A DNA stretch of 64,000 nt from Tetrapyrgos nigripes (Eukaryota; Basidiomycota; Agaricomycetes; Agaricales; Campanellaceae). Of the stretch, positions 46,855 through 63,850 are shown in pieces. How positions within the stretch are numbered: the stretch's first letter is position 1; each line of letters opens with the position of its first letter. A program made the translations under genes and the position numbers. The DNA lies in the NCBI GenBank assembly GCA_013368315.1, contig JAACJM010000003.1:1178001-1242000 (forward strand), written 5' to 3'. The notes under the pieces are model-generated. The model made no database searches, was not told where the DNA came from, and saw nothing but the letters and a program-made list of their open reading frames with translations.

Positions 46855-49611
46855 TTCAAGTTCATTGAACTTCGGCCTGGTCATTTCGTCTAAGTTACCT
46901 GGAATTCAATATGTTTTTAGCCCTTGAGTCCCAGAAATAATTAGCAGGCAATGCTCTCCGAATGTGGCAACATCCAGTAACATTCTTGATCCAAAGGAAG
47001 AGGGGACAGAATGGAACAGTATGGTACTAGTAGCGCAGATTTGCACGTTGAAGACGAAGTAACGATGGTGACATTCATGGAGAAAAAATAGAATGAGGAG
47101 CGAGCACATCTCCTAGTAAGTATAAGGCATAGTACACAACGAAGCAACGACGCGCCAAAATCATTCATGTCTTGCGAACGGGAACAAAACATACAAGTGG
47201 CGAGCAGAACGTCAGATCAAGAATAGTCGAAGAACAAAACATTTATATGCATGAGAATGATATCAAATGTGCAATGACGAGAAAGAAGACAAAGAATAAG
47301 CTATGTGCACAAAGGCCATACATGCGAATGTAGGACAAGACGGAAGAGCCAGGAAAGAGCAGGAAAAACTCACCCTCCCGAACTGCGTCCTTGTCTCCGA
47401 GTATATCCTTGCTAATACCAGAAAAACATCTCGTCCTCTTCTGAGCCAATGCTCAGCATGCACATGTATCAATCTGTCCGAGTTTTGGTATTGCGAGTGC
47501 CAAACGATCTGACTTAGCAGTTAACTCAAGAAGTAACTCAAGAAATGCAATTCATCAATATGACAGGTTCCATCTGAAAAAAAAAATACAGATGTCAAAA
47601 AACAACAATCGTCGCTTACTAGAGATACGAAGTAAAGATGTATAAACAGGCAGTGGTCTTAGTACAGAGTACAAGGGAGAACGTCGGTGGCCGACTGAGC
47701 TAAGAGCTAGCTCCGGTCACTCCGAGGCCACGCTACTGATTAGATCTTACCAAAAATGGGAAGGAAGTAGGCTCGGAACACCCCGAGGCTTCTTAGGCTT
47801 CTATCTAATAGTACCCATCGACTTGGTACCGACAGTGGACAGCTCGTAGCATTTTGAACGTCCACCTCGACATCGATGATCAGGTATATCAGCTTCATGC
47901 CACATGCATTCGCCGCATTGTGATACGTAGGTGTCGATCGAGAGTTGATTCCAACGGCAAACGCCTTGTGGCACTCCTGCCTGTGGACACGCCACTCGCC
48001 ATTCTCGAGCTCAGAAGTTTATCATAGCTAGTACTTTTTGCATCTTGGGCCTTCGTCTTGTCTTTGGTCCCATGCTGCGAACCTGAAGGCCGCACGTTGT
48101 TTGGATTCATGATACAGATTTTAACCTTGTTCAACTCAGCCTAAAGACCATCGATGAAATATGGAAGCCTCTTCAAGGACAGACACGGCTCCATCGATAC
48201 ACTTTACATATCCACTGCCTCACTAGTATGACACGATGATCATCGCAACTTCAAACCTTATTTTCTTCAAGTTGACTGAACCTTACCCCGACCGGGCACA
48301 GTCGGAGGCCGGTGGGGTATCCTCCAACGGCCAGCTATAGCATGAAATCGAACGAGCCAGCTTCGACTAGATTACCACCGGATTAGCAAACTCGTGGCTG
48401 ACCATGGGTTTCAGAATTTCTTGAGTTAAAATACATACCCGGACTAGCCGCCTGTATTCTGGATTCCGGAAGAACGTAGTGTGCAATCAAATCTGCCTTG
48501 ATGCTTGTGAGCAAGAACCAGTGTACTCTGATCGCCGTCCCAGCAGATATATGAGAGTACTCGGGACTCTGGAGAGGGCGTCCACATTATACACTTATCA
48601 AATATGATGATGTCTTATGGCTGAGTAACTTACTGTATGCGCAACTCGTCCCCGCCCGTCCAGTGATTCTTTTGACATATATTCGGCAAGTAAGCAGCAG
48701 TACCGTCTTGTCCCTCACTCAACAGTAACCATCATACTTGCTGCAGCTGCATGAGGGTATGACTGTGACCCGCCGCTGGCCGCTACCGATAACCTACTAA
48801 GTCTTACAGTGACCGCAAGGAATTCAGGGCTGGCAGCGGTCATGAATGGGCGCATGGATATCGAATAAATACAGTACTTATGTCCCACATATGTGGTTGA
48901 TACAAAGTTGATATCAAGTTGATATTAAGAGTAAAATTTCCGATGTCACAGAACGCCGCGGTACTACTGGCAGTGGCGCGATTCGGATATACTTAAACCT
49001 GGACGCCTGGCTGAGTTCCTATGTAATACTTATGCTAGTAGAGCTCCTGTAGGGCTTTAATCTTGCATAGATTACTTGAAGAAAGGAGGTATTATATTTT
49101 ACATAGTAGATACGCTAATCCCTGAGGTTGACGTTACGGATGGCTTTGGGAAGACTGGGAATTTGCTTACCCCATATGGAAATTATTGTACGGAATGTGA
49201 CCGAATGTTTCTGTTCAGTGTTATCAAAGAAAAAAAGGGTCTCACCTACACTAAGACTTAAATATCGCAACCGTCATGCCATTCTCGCTCTTTTCCCCCC
49301 AATCTTTCTTGAACCCATACCATCACTATCGCCTCCTAGTCAAGGCTCTTCCAAATGGCTACATCTACATTAGTGACCGTTACTGACGGGGTCAGCCATA
49401 GGTACGTCGTCTTGCTCTGAATGACCCAATGATACCGACCGGGCTTCATCAGTACTAGTATAGGTCTGACTGGCGCCGAGAACACACTTGCAGGTTTGGA
49501 GGAGCACCACAACACTTTAGGAACATCCGTAGTGAGTGACAAATTCGATACCACAGCTGACAGCCAGGTCTCAAACATTTCCCCCAGAATGATGACAACC
49601 GTGACAACGAC
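46855..49611. other. Gene-poor spacer, no gene seen
   Basis: About 2.7 kb of sequence with stops in all frames at short intervals. I see no conserved domain, RNA gene or long repeat. It may contain decayed transposon sequence, but no terminal repeats were found. Confidence 0.4.
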
Positions 49612-51096
49612 ATGGAGCGGATACGCGGACCTTGCTACGTCAACCAGATTCCGACAGAGCTCCTCTTAGAGGTCTTCGCTCTTTCTCTTTCATCTGAAAA
49701 TGCTCCGACGTCGACACCGTCCGATTCCTCAACGACTACTCCTTCATCCATGCTTTGGAAGTTACCCCAGGTCTGCTCTACATGGCGGAGCATTGTCTCG
49801 GAATGCATGGCTTCCACATGGGCATCCATAGACCTCCAAAATCCCCGTCCAAACGTCGTTCCCGCCCTCGCTGTCTGCCTCCAACGCGCTAAAGACTCGC
49901 CTCTTTCTATCACGCTCAACTGTTCGAGAAAGACTACCTCGGATGATTTTAAGTCCTGCTTGGACCTTCTCCTGCGAGAATGTCATCGTTGGCAAAGTCT
50001 GTCAATCACCCTTCCTATTGACTTACTAGACCATTTCGAGGATGCCATCCTCCAAAGTGGTCTTGGTCTACCCCTTCTAGAGTCCTTAGCCTTTTCCCTC
50101 GTCAAACCCGGATTATTTGCTAAACAAACACCAGCTCAACCAATTAGAGTATTCGAGTTTGCTCCTCAGCTCCATAAAGTGACAAGTCAACTGTCGCTAG
50201 ATCATTTGATTTTGCCGCTGTCTCAGTTGACTTCTTTACGGACTCTGGCCGAAATCCACGACGTCTCGAGCTTCCTTCAGGAGCAAGCTCCGGGGCTCAA
50301 GCATTTGGCTGCTTGTAAAATTTCGCCGGCTGGATCTGGTCTTGGCGTGCCCTCCATACCTTCTCCTACATCCATATCTTTAGCCTCTCTTGAGCTAAGC
50401 TTAGGGTCCAAAGGATGCTTCCACAAACTCCTCTTCCCTTTCCTCGAGAAATTAACCATTCAATCCGCCGAAAAGCCTGATTTCGATGGGTTATCCTCGT
50501 CGCCATGCACGTATACGCCCTTTCCAACCTTAACCCACCTCGCTGTTGGCCTCGTCCTTTCCATGCGTCCCGATACGCTTTTCGAGCTACTCAGAGCGAC
50601 ACCTGCTGTGGAATCGTTGGTGATAAATGTGTCCCTTTACAAAAAGGAGAATTTCCCCTTGGTGGAGGGGTTGTTTAGCGGGCTTTCGGGTACTTCGCCG
50701 GAGCCTCAGAAAGAGGAGCAGAACGATTCCCTCATACCCAACCTCTCCTCTCTCACCTTTGCCCAACTCATTTTCCCGGACTCCAGCACGGGTTCTGATT
50801 CAGGCTCGCGTTGGAGGTCCCGTTCGCGTGTGGAGCCGGGTTCGGACTCGAATTTGGAGTTGCAGAAATGCATGTTGGATGCGTTTGTGAAGATGGTGCG
50901 CTCAAGGGTGAGATCTGCATACGCACAGGCAGGCGTAACTAAATTGCAGAAACTGACTATTGAAAAGTACCACCCTCCTTCAATGAAAGAGGTGTTGAAA
51001 AACGAGTTGATGGAGTTTGTGGAATTGGGACTGGAGGTGGTTGTTGGTGAGGAGAAGCTTGAGACAGCTCTAGCTTTGCAGCGAGCTAGAGCTTGA
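49612..51096 (+). CDS. F-box-like protein
   Basis: A single-exon frame of 494 residues. Residues 9-60 are an F-box-like motif: VNQIPTELLLEVFALSL, then SMLWKLPQVCSTWRSIV with the conserved W-R. The rest alternates Leu-rich strands and helices (LRTLAEIHDVSSFLQEQAPGLKHL, LFPFLEKLTIQSAEKPD, TPFPTLTHLAVGLVL, AVESLVINVSLYK), resembling irregular leucine-rich repeats. Basidiomycetes carry hundreds of such F-box-like genes, which probably supply substrate receptors for SCF ubiquitin ligases. The absence of introns is usual for this family. A Ser/Arg-rich insert at about residues 398-420 is low complexity. The target is unknown. Confidence 0.82.
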   Translation: MERIRGPCYVNQIPTELLLEVFALSLSSENAPTSTPSDSSTTTPSSMLWKLPQVCSTWRSIVSECMASTWASIDLQNPRPNVVPALAVCLQRAKDSPLSITLNCSRKTTSDDFKSCLDLLLRECHRWQSLSITLPIDLLDHFEDAILQSGLGLPLLESLAFSLVKPGLFAKQTPAQPIRVFEFAPQLHKVTSQLSLDHLILPLSQLTSLRTLAEIHDVSSFLQEQAPGLKHLAACKISPAGSGLGVPSIPSPTSISLASLELSLGSKGCFHKLLFPFLEKLTIQSAEKPDFDGLSSSPCTYTPFPTLTHLAVGLVLSMRPDTLFELLRATPAVESLVINVSLYKKENFPLVEGLFSGLSGTSPEPQKEEQNDSLIPNLSSLTFAQLIFPDSSTGSDSGSRWRSRSRVEPGSDSNLELQKCMLDAFVKMVRSRVRSAYAQAGVTKLQKLTIEKYHPPSMKEVLKNELMEFVELGLEVVVGEEKLETALALQRARA

Positions 51097-53262
51097 GGCT
51101 GAGTCGGACCGGCCGGGGTAGCAAGTGAGTCTGATAGGTGAAGCCAGTGAAGGGGTGCCGGTATGATGAGTGATGGTCCTGCAGTGTTGGGTCTAGGCTT
51201 GGGTGATGCGAGGTCTATCGGACTCTTCAGACTGCTTCTGTCTATCTTCATTGCAAATATGTGGTCCTGCATGCCCTTCGCACGGAGGGTTGATTCTCGC
51301 TCTTTTCTTCTTACGTTAGATTCTTCTCCAAGTTACTTATTATTGTCGCATCTGTTCCGTTCGTCAATCTTGCTTTCGGTTGTGAATATGTTTTTCCATC
51401 TTTGTTTTTGACTACTGTATCCACATCTCTATTGTTACTATACGTCTCATTTGTAGTTCTGAAATATTCAAACCTTATTGCACTGGATTTTCCAAAATTT
51501 AAACGCATCGGAGTGAGTCAACGTTGAAGAACTACAAGTTTAAAGCTCGAGATCTAACTTGATATCAGTTTTCTTCCTATGTGGAATTTGAGAGTAGAGA
51601 TGTGGGCTGAGGTCGGAGACCTTGGGCCCCGACGAGAACCATCTCTGACGTATCCATGATTGGCTGCGAACGGTGGGATGGGAGAGTAGTCCATTGCCAT
51701 CTTAGTCTCGTCAGGACGTAGGTAGTTAGTTCAGTAGGCAGATAGATAGGAAGGACTAGGTAAATAGGAGTTCTGAAGTTATGGGTGCCAGGACTAAGGT
51801 AAAAGCAAGGGATGATGTCTCGATAGGCAGAATGTTTGGATTGATGTTCGGTAGAAGTATTCAAGTAAGTAGGTCGAGAAGTAGAACAAACCGAATAATT
51901 TGGATTGATGCTCGAGTGTGAGCAGGACCCAGGTGAGGAGGGTGGGTTGAAAGCGAAGCACGAGGAGGTAGCGAAGGGGCTTGAAGAGGAGTCTGGGGCG
52001 GCTGGGCACTCAGAGTGTCTTTGGACGCGACACGGCGCACGCAGCTGACGGGACTGACAGTGACAGTGACAGTGACAAAAGGATCACATCCACGTGAGTC
52101 TAAGACCTCCATCTGCCTCCAATCTGCCTCCCTCTTCGAAGACACATCAAATCAACAAACCTGCGCAACACTGACTTGACGGCGGGCCGGGCGGCTTGTG
52201 TAATTGCATGATGGATGCTCTGCAAGCGCATCACCGTTCTCCAACTGGGTGAACTCGTCTACAGTCTCTGAGTATTTTTGGATTTCTTGTCTCTTTAGGT
52301 ACTTGGCCTATTACTTGTTGGACTATAGGGAATGGCCCTTTTCTGAAGAATCTGGTCGACGTACACAGGATGCACTCGTGCTGGGTAGAGGTTCTGGTCA
52401 GCGTGGATTGTCCTGAGCCTGATACTCGGTGTGTACTCTCACTGATACAAGATTCTGGGTGCGCTGACCCTTCTGAACAGTTCTGATTCTTCATTCCCAC
52501 TTTAGCTCACATGCAAGTTGTGGATTACTTACCAGTACCCTCCAGTGATATCTTACCTTCAAGACAAGAGTACTTTCATCACGAAACCTGAAACCGCGAA
52601 ATGGGCTATGCTTCTTCTCCTATACTTTCGAGTCTTGTGCACTGAGCCCACCTTAAACCCATGAATGCCTCCGGGTCTTCATGATACCAATGCAGCAAGA
52701 CTGATGTCGCTGTTTCGTTGAAGGATTTTGGAACCGCATGATGTCGACTACCTGGAAACCTGAGCTGCGCCGCGGGCTCATTGCTATTCTTCTCAATTCA
52801 CGGTGACCCTCAGGCTGTCGATCCGCGTTACCAGGTTGCTTTCCGCGATTGCGATGCATTCACTGATTTATGACCGAAAACCCACTTCGACGCGGATAAT
52901 CATCAAAGTTGTCTGCCATGGCCGCGAAAAATGAATGGCCACATACTGATGTCTAGTTCTGGACAGACATATCTATCAATGCTCAAGGACTTTACTAGCC
53001 GATCAGGGAATGAGCATGTGCCTCTGCGATATATCGATCTCATTTGACTCATCGAGCAGTGGTAGTATTTTTGGTGGTAGGAGAATCACCAGGCAACCAT
53101 TCAACGACCTAAATCTGATTTCTGACAATGAGAGAAGGTCCATTCTAAGGTTTGTTCTCGCAGATCTTCCTTTGCTTCAGTGTTACACCCGTTCATTTGT
53201 ACACTATTTCTTCTTTTCCTCACGATAACGACCTCTAAACTTCATTTCGGTCTATAGGTATT
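51097..53262. other. Intergenic region, no gene seen
   Basis: About 2.2 kb without a supportable gene. A short GTGACA/CAGTGA microsatellite is at 52049-52076. Open frames on the minus strand at 51577-52145 have low-complexity translation only. Confidence 0.4.
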
Positions 53263-54764
53263 GCCCGTGAAATTGCTATTTGCCATTGCCACAAACATTT
53301 TCTCATTAACCACGGCGGCCTTGACAGGGATCTCTCTGCGCATGCATACCGACTCTTGACCGGCGCCACATCAACTAACTAGTCGGATTTGTTGCGCAGC
53401 AAGGTAAGTTTTAAAGGTACAAAACATGAAGAATACATACATAGCACTCATCTGCACAGAATTGCGCGGTGAGATTCACTGTTCCTCGGATACAAATAGT
53501 GTTCATGGAGCGGAGCAGGCTCAGGACGGTCTTACCTTTAATGGCACTATTGCAGCGTGAGTCGGGTATCTCTTCGAAATCATACTCGTCATTGCTGGGT
53601 GCAGGACGGCCAACGAATGACTCGGTCCGTCAGTTGTGACTACGACTACTAGGTTAAATCGAGACCCACTGTCTTGAAGCGCCTTTGCGCACGTTTTATT
53701 CGGCTTTCAGTTATAGTTCATGCCGCTGTACTGACTCGGAGGACGGGAAGAAGAAATGTCTATTACCATAGCACGACCACAGAAGTGGACATGATCATCA
53801 GGGCAACAGTGATCCTCAAGGAATAAACACCTTTGGTTCCTGCGTATCAAAGCTGTTCTTTGCATAGTGATCACTGTCGCTCGAGCGGCATATCTTGTGC
53901 ATTCGGCATGAAATCATGGTCTTTCTTGTGGCCCGTGGGTAAACGCATTTCTTCACAGTCACGGTCTAAGTTTTTTTAGGACACCATTCAAGACGCTGCG
54001 GGAGCAGGACTCACAGCGGAAGTCAAGATGCCGACTGTCTCAGTCGGGTCTGTATCGATCAGTCATCCCCCTCGGAATCGTAGCGAATGATTCCTAGTGA
54101 TCACTTCACACCTTTTCTTACAGCACACCTCATTATTTGTTTCCCCTCGTAGATAAATCATCAGTTTGAAAGATCAATCACGGTCATTGACATCGTACTC
54201 GTCTTCGGCCTCTTGACAACAGATTGAATCCGAGAGCCTACTTGAGCTCGAGTGATCGGCTTCGAGACAACAAACGTATGCTTTAACAACCGTAACAGCT
54301 AGGTTTCCAGACGGGTCGTGCTAGGCAACATTGTAAACGGCAGCTATAGTGAACCCATTGTCTTGTAGACTGTAGGTGAGTGGGTGCTAGTGCTCTAATG
54401 GAACTGGTAGTGTTATACTCTTCCGTTCACATGTCTAATCCATAAAGAAAACTCAAGTGGCGCACCCAGCTGAAACTCGTCATAGAACCGATAACACGGT
54501 AAGATTCCAAAGACGCTCTGTGTGAGGTTGACTCGTTCCATTGTCGATACATAGATTCATACTACCAAATAACTTACCTTTAGGAGGTGTCTTGCATATC
54601 AATCCTGCATGAACATTCAGTGGTCATGGCAGATACTCCACCTCGGTAATTGCAACGCTCACAGCTTCAGCTAATAATATCAGTGAGTCTCCCGACGTCG
54701 CAGCTTGCTTGTATATAGACTTATTGATTATACATACACCAGACGTACACCTACATGATGGAAG

Positions 54765-54772
54765 TATAAAAG
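54765..54772 (+). promoter_or_regulatory. TATA box of peroxidase copy 1
   Basis: TATAAAAG, 203 bases before the start codon, preserved in the second copy at the equivalent place. It is followed by a CT-rich leader (54835-54960), a usual layout for secreted peroxidase genes. Confidence 0.6.
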
Positions 54773-54967
54773 GAAACACCTTTAGCAAAGTTTTTCTTCA
54801 CATCTGTTTCGAGCTTTGCTCTAGCCGGCCATCCTTTACTTTCTCTTCTTCTTTATTCTTTCTAGACTTGCCTTTTTCTTCTTTGCCAGTCTTTACACCG
54901 TTCAACCTCTTTGAACTTCTTGACCTTCTACTCGTATTTATCCTACTTTCTTATACATTCGTCGACG

Positions 54968-56969
<2,002 letters not shown>

Positions 56970-58756
56970 AGGAATTCAGGAATCTCTTACTATCTATCTG
57001 CACTATCATGATATCCTTTCCAACCACCTTCAAGTCACGGTCTTTTTACATTCGCTCACTCACTCGCTCATGAGTAAAGCAGTCATTACATATCATAAAA
57101 CATAACTTACGGTTTCCCTCTGTGTCTTCGGTATTTATACTATTATATTACTACTACTATTTCTTTGGGAATAAATCGTGTGCTGAAAAGTATTTCTTCA
57201 ATTGCAACTCAAATTGGTGCCTCCGTTCCATTTTGCTTCCTCCGGTGAATCCGTTAATCTGTTGTGGGCCGTCGCCACGATCCATAGTTCGACCTGTAAC
57301 CTTAATTTCAATTTCCTCATTGGATAAGTCCCGTCTCTACCTCTCTCACCTCCCTTTCTTCCTGCTCCTGCGTCGCGAAAAAGAAAAGGCCTAGGTGGCT
57401 AATTACGTACCTTGCGTGTCTTTGCGGGTCAATAAAGATGATATTGTGGTATTGCGCTGCGAGCTTAGATGCGACAACCTAATAGTGGGGATGTATACTC
57501 CTTCATCCAATGACACATCAATGGGGTGGTAGCAACCTGGGTCGTTGCCATTAATTAGCAAAATCCGTTTACACTGGCCCGCCCGGGGTTCGATTCTCCC
57601 TTGATGGTGATCTGCCCTTCTCCTGCCTTGCGACAGTTCGTTCTTTTTGTCTCTCCCTTACCCGCTGATAGGGGCTATTTTATTACCTCATTTAGAAATT
57701 GAATGTTTGAAAAAGGTACCGCACAAGTCACGCGACTTTCAATATACCGTGATATCCGCGTGACCGGTCTGGATCGACTTTCACTAGTGCTACCGCCGGC
57801 ATCTCCCCAACACACTCCGGGTTCATTGGAATGTCAGATTGTGACTATCAAACGAGGGTACTGTCAACAAAGACCGCCAGAACACAGGCGAGAGAAACAA
57901 AAAACGGAGGACAATACGACAATTGGTGTGTCTGTCAGTCCCCTTGACCAGCACTGTAAAGTGCCTGCTGACATCTTTCAAGTCTCAAAGACTCAGCCCG
58001 TGGTCCCGCTCATTCCCGCTCGTCTCTAATGCAAATACACCGTGTACCATTGTATCTTACCTCGGTGACATCTCAGGCTTTGCGGCAGCTTGACGAATCC
58101 AAATACGAGATTGTCGGTGAGTTTTGCTTTCACTCAGGCCATCAGAGCGCTGAAAACAAGTACCCCCGCATAGATAAGTCAGCTTCGCGACGGGTGTTCT
58201 GAAGAAGACGTTCTTCATGGCCCAAGGTATGCACATTGTTTCTTCGGTGCTTTTGAATCATTTACTGATATGTATTATTTGTAAACCATTCTCTCCCTCT
58301 TTCACCGTACCTCCATCCATAGTACATACACCTAGATAGAGGCAAGTTGATCACGAGGAGTACAACGTCATGGCGTCTTCGCTGATGGGTATTTGGTGTC
58401 ATGAAAGACTGACAACCTTTACTGTCTCATTTGACGGCGCGATTCTTTGTTGACGCGATGTACTCACTCTGAAGCGCTGTCCTGACGTTGTTATCTAGCG
58501 GATATAGGGTGTATATAGTCGGAGCTTTACGGTAATTGTTGCTGGTCGTCGGATAATCGCAGATAGACTTACAATTGCTTCACAGACTCCGCCGCTAGGT
58601 CGTTACTTCCAGTATATGACGCTGCACGATATGCTTAGGCATGTACGACTGTTGCACATCTCTTCCTTTCTGGATTTCTAGTGTACCCTCTGCACTCCTT
58701 TTAAGGCTTTTTACCCTCCTTGGGATCTATCCGCTTTCCATCTTTTTTTGTTAGCT
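56970..58756. other. Spacer between the two peroxidase copies
   Basis: The 3' region of copy 1 to about 57182, then roughly 1.6 kb of unduplicated spacer. A tRNA-like sequence at 57515-57608 is listed separately. An open frame at 57703-58029 has no recognisable content. Confidence 0.4.
57515..57608 (+). tRNA. Possible tRNA gene or tRNA-derived relic (intron-containing, Ala-like anticodon TGC if real)
   Basis: A near-perfect B box GGTTCGATTC (57588-57597) lies 3' to an A-box-like TGGTAGCAACCTGG (57527-57540). The ends can pair as an acceptor stem (CATCAA at 57516-57521 with TTGATG at 57601-57606). GGGTC (57539-57543) pairs with GGCCC (57576-57580) as an anticodon stem, closing a 32-base loop that would need a 25-base intron. 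The T stem has four of five pairs, and the terminal acceptor pair fails. The D arm is weak. This may be a degenerate tRNA or the head of a SINE. Confidence 0.3.
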
Positions 58757-60269
58757 ACCCGTGACATTGCTACCAACATTTTCTCATTAACCATGGCGAT
58801 CTTGACAAGCATCTATCTGCGCATACATACCGAATCTTGAGGCCACATCCACTAGCTTATAGTCGGATTTGTTGCACCGCAAGGTGAGTTTTAAAGGTTA
58901 CAAAATGAAGGATACCTAGTACTCACCTGCACAGAATTGCGTGGTAAGAATCGCTGTTCCTCAGATCCAAATAGTATTCATGAAACAGAGCAGGCTCAGG
59001 ATAATTCTACCTTTAATGGCACTGCTGTAGCCTGCCAGCCGGGTATCTCTCCGAAATCATACTCGTCACTGCCGCGTTCCAGACGCCAACAAATGACTCG
59101 GTCCGTCAGTTTCGACTACGGCTACTAGGTTGAATCAAGACCCACTGTCTATATGCGTTTTTGCGCATGTTTTGTTCGGCTTCAAGAATTAGTTCTGAAG
59201 TTCATGCCGTTGCCCTAACTCGGAGGACGGGAAGAAGAGATGTTTACCACGGCATGACCACTGAGGAATTGTACCTAATGCACGACAGTGATCCTAAACG
59301 CCTTCGGTTCCTGCGTATCAAAGCTGTCCTTGCATAGCGATTACTGTCGCTCGAGCGGCATATCCTAGCATATCTTATGCATTCGGCATGAAATCACAGT
59401 CTTTCCTGTGGCTCGTGAGTAAACACATTTCTTCGCAGGCACGGTCTAACTTTTTTAGAACATCTAGACGCTGCGGGAGTCAAGATACCGACGGTCTCGT
59501 TTCGAATTCGGGTCTGTACCGTTCAGTCGTCCTCGGAACCGCAGCAAGTGATCCGTCTCATAATTTGCCGTTATCCCTTCACACCTTTTCTTACAGCCCA
59601 CCTCATTATTTGTTTCCTCTAGCAGATAAATCATCAGTTTGAAAGATGAATCACGGTAATTGAAGGCGTACTCGTCTTCCGCCTCTTGACAACAGATTGA
59701 AGAGCCGAGAGCCTGGTTGAGCTTGAGTCATCGGCATCGAGACCGTAACAAACTTACGCTTTAATGACTGTAACAGCCACTTCTGGAGACGACTCTTCAG
59801 AGTGCTGTAGGTTTCCAGACGGTTCATGCTAGGCAACGTTGGAAACTGTAGCTGCAGTGAAGCCGTTGTCTTGTAGACTGTAGGTGAGTGCGTGAGTACT
59901 CTAATGGAATAAGCAGTGTTCTACTAGTAGAGTCTTCCGTTCACGTGTCTAATCCATCAAGAAAAACTCAAGTGGCGCACGCAGCGCGCAGCTGAAACTC
60001 GTCATAGAACCAGTAACACGGTAAGATTTCATAGACCTTCTGTGTGAGGTTGACCCGTTCCGGAACTTTGTCGATACATAGATTCATGCTACCAAATAGC
60101 TTACCTTTAGGAGGTGTCTTGCATACCAATCCTGCATGAACAGTGATCGGCAAATACTCCACCCCGTTGATTGCAACACAGGCACAGCTAATAATATCAA
60201 TGAGTCTCCCGACGTCGCAGCTTGATTAGTATACACATGTACACCAGACGTACACCTACACGATGGAGG

Positions 60270-60277
60270 TATAAAAG
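60270..60277 (+). promoter_or_regulatory. TATA box of peroxidase copy 2
   Basis: TATAAAAG, 202 bases before the start codon, matching the position in copy 1. Confidence 0.6.
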
Positions 60278-60471
60278 CAAACACGTTTGGAAAAGTTGCT
60301 CTTCACATCTGTTTCGAGCTTTGCTCCAGCCAGCCATCCTTTTCTTTCTCTCTTCTTTATTCTTTCTAGGCTTGCCCTTTTCTTCTCTGCCACCCTTTAC
60401 GTCGTTCAACCTCTTTGAACCTTTTGACTTTCTATTCATATTTATCCCACTTTCTTAAACATTCATCGACC

Positions 60472-62473
<2,002 letters not shown>

Positions 62474-62725
62474 AGGAATCCAAGAACTTTGTCTTAATGA
62501 TGTCCTTTCCGAACACTTTTTCGTCAACGGTCTTTTTACCATTCGCTCACTCCCTCACGAGTAAAGCAGTCATTACTACCCAGTAACTAAACTTACGGTC
62601 TCTCTCTCTTTTCTTCGGTATTTATCACGTCATATCATATCATACACCCTATACCTGTACATATATGTAAGTGTATGTACATACTACTATTGGTATTCCT
62701 ACTTTTCTGTGAATAAATCGTGTTT

Positions 62726-63362
62726 CTGTTCAATCTTTCTTAGAGTTTATACCCGACTCTTTTTTGAGAACATGCATCAGAGGATTATCTTATAGAATTT
62801 TGGGGGAGAAATTTGAGAACTAGAAAGGAATTCGTGAATAAAAAGTTGTACCTGGCAGTGCAGTTGAGTTTGAGCAAGGCGTAGTACTCTCATGCAGAAT
62901 GGATATATACGGCCCTCCTATTATAGGTGCGTGTAAGTACTACTCCATGAAGAGGAGGAAGAGGAGTATATTACCCAGACTGATACCAAGAACTGATACG
63001 CCGGGGGTTCCGAGAGGCAACCCGATGTAGCTTGTAATAGGTATATCTTCGTCCCGGGATCAACCACTTCCGGGTAGGACGAGCTCGCAGCGCGTTTAAG
63101 CTGCTGTAGATCCATCCAATTATGGTGACCGCCAAGATACGGTTGGTACACTAGATGAGTAGTCTATTGAGAGGATGGAATGGAAACAATCAGCACGGAA
63201 AGGACTGGCACTGCGTAGCGTCGTACCCACGTAAGTCACGGTATATTGCTGGACAGCATTTACAACAGCATCAGCGAAGGTAAAGATAAGAGAGGATTAC
63301 GCACCGTGATAGGAAACGACTGACTTGACTTAATGACTAGGAACTTGAAATTGACATTACTA
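62726..63362. other. Intergenic region, no gene seen
   Basis: About 640 bases downstream of the second peroxidase. It is gene-free in all frames as far as I can see. Confidence 0.4.
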
Positions 63363-63850
63363 ATCAGTATTTTGACAGATTACTGGTTTCAACTGGTAGG
63401 GCCAAAATTTGGCAGAGCACCAGTTGAAACCAGTAGACCCCCCATTTCCACCAGACAAGTATTTTTCTCCACCAGTTGAGTGCTTGTCGACGTCGTTTGG
63501 GCATCATCATTGTCGAGGAAGGGCCCAGCAACATTGCCAAAGGTGAGCACATGGTCAGTAATGATCCGAAAGTCATTTCCGACACCGGCTAATGTTCTCA
63601 TCGTTGTCAGGGACAGCGTTCGGCACCTCCCGACGCCCCGACGACCGGCTGACGCGTAGCCGCCGCTACTTAATAATTATTGCGCCACCTGTTTGCGATA
63701 GCTACGGTGATATCATAGGTAGTTTCTACTTACATCTCGTACTCTACAAGTGCTGTTAAGTATCCAAACAGAGGTGAATAAAATTTCCACCAGTCAGTTG
63801 GCTTGCAGCACCAGTGGACCAGTCCACTAGTAATCTGTCAAAATACTGAT
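63363..63850. mobile_element. MITE-like element with long terminal inverted repeats
   Basis: The left end ATCAGTATTTTGACAGAT and the inverted right end match perfectly for 22 bases (63363-63384 against 63829-63850). Related CCAGT-rich sequence continues inside both ends. The whole is 488 bases without a coding frame that looks real. ACCAGT/CCACCAG words repeat inside (63417, 63456, 63472, 63787, 63810), giving subterminal repeats. No clear target duplication is visible beyond the dinucleotide AT at each end. Confidence 0.75.

Noticed and set aside
51577..52145. Minus-strand open frames near 52 kb
   Set aside because: Their translation is Ser/Leu/Pro-rich low complexity linked to short repeats, without start context or splice support.
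54911..54967. Upstream in-frame ATG for peroxidase copy 1 (and 60415 for copy 2)
   Set aside because: It would put about 19 residues before the signal peptide; the ATG at 54968/60472 gives a standard secretory N-terminus.
57703..58029. Plus-strand frame of 108 codons between the peroxidase copies
   Set aside because: No homologous pattern recognised and no conserved features; likely chance.
63364..63601. Minus-strand frames overlapping the second MITE
   Set aside because: They translate the terminal inverted repeat and CCAGT words; non-coding element.
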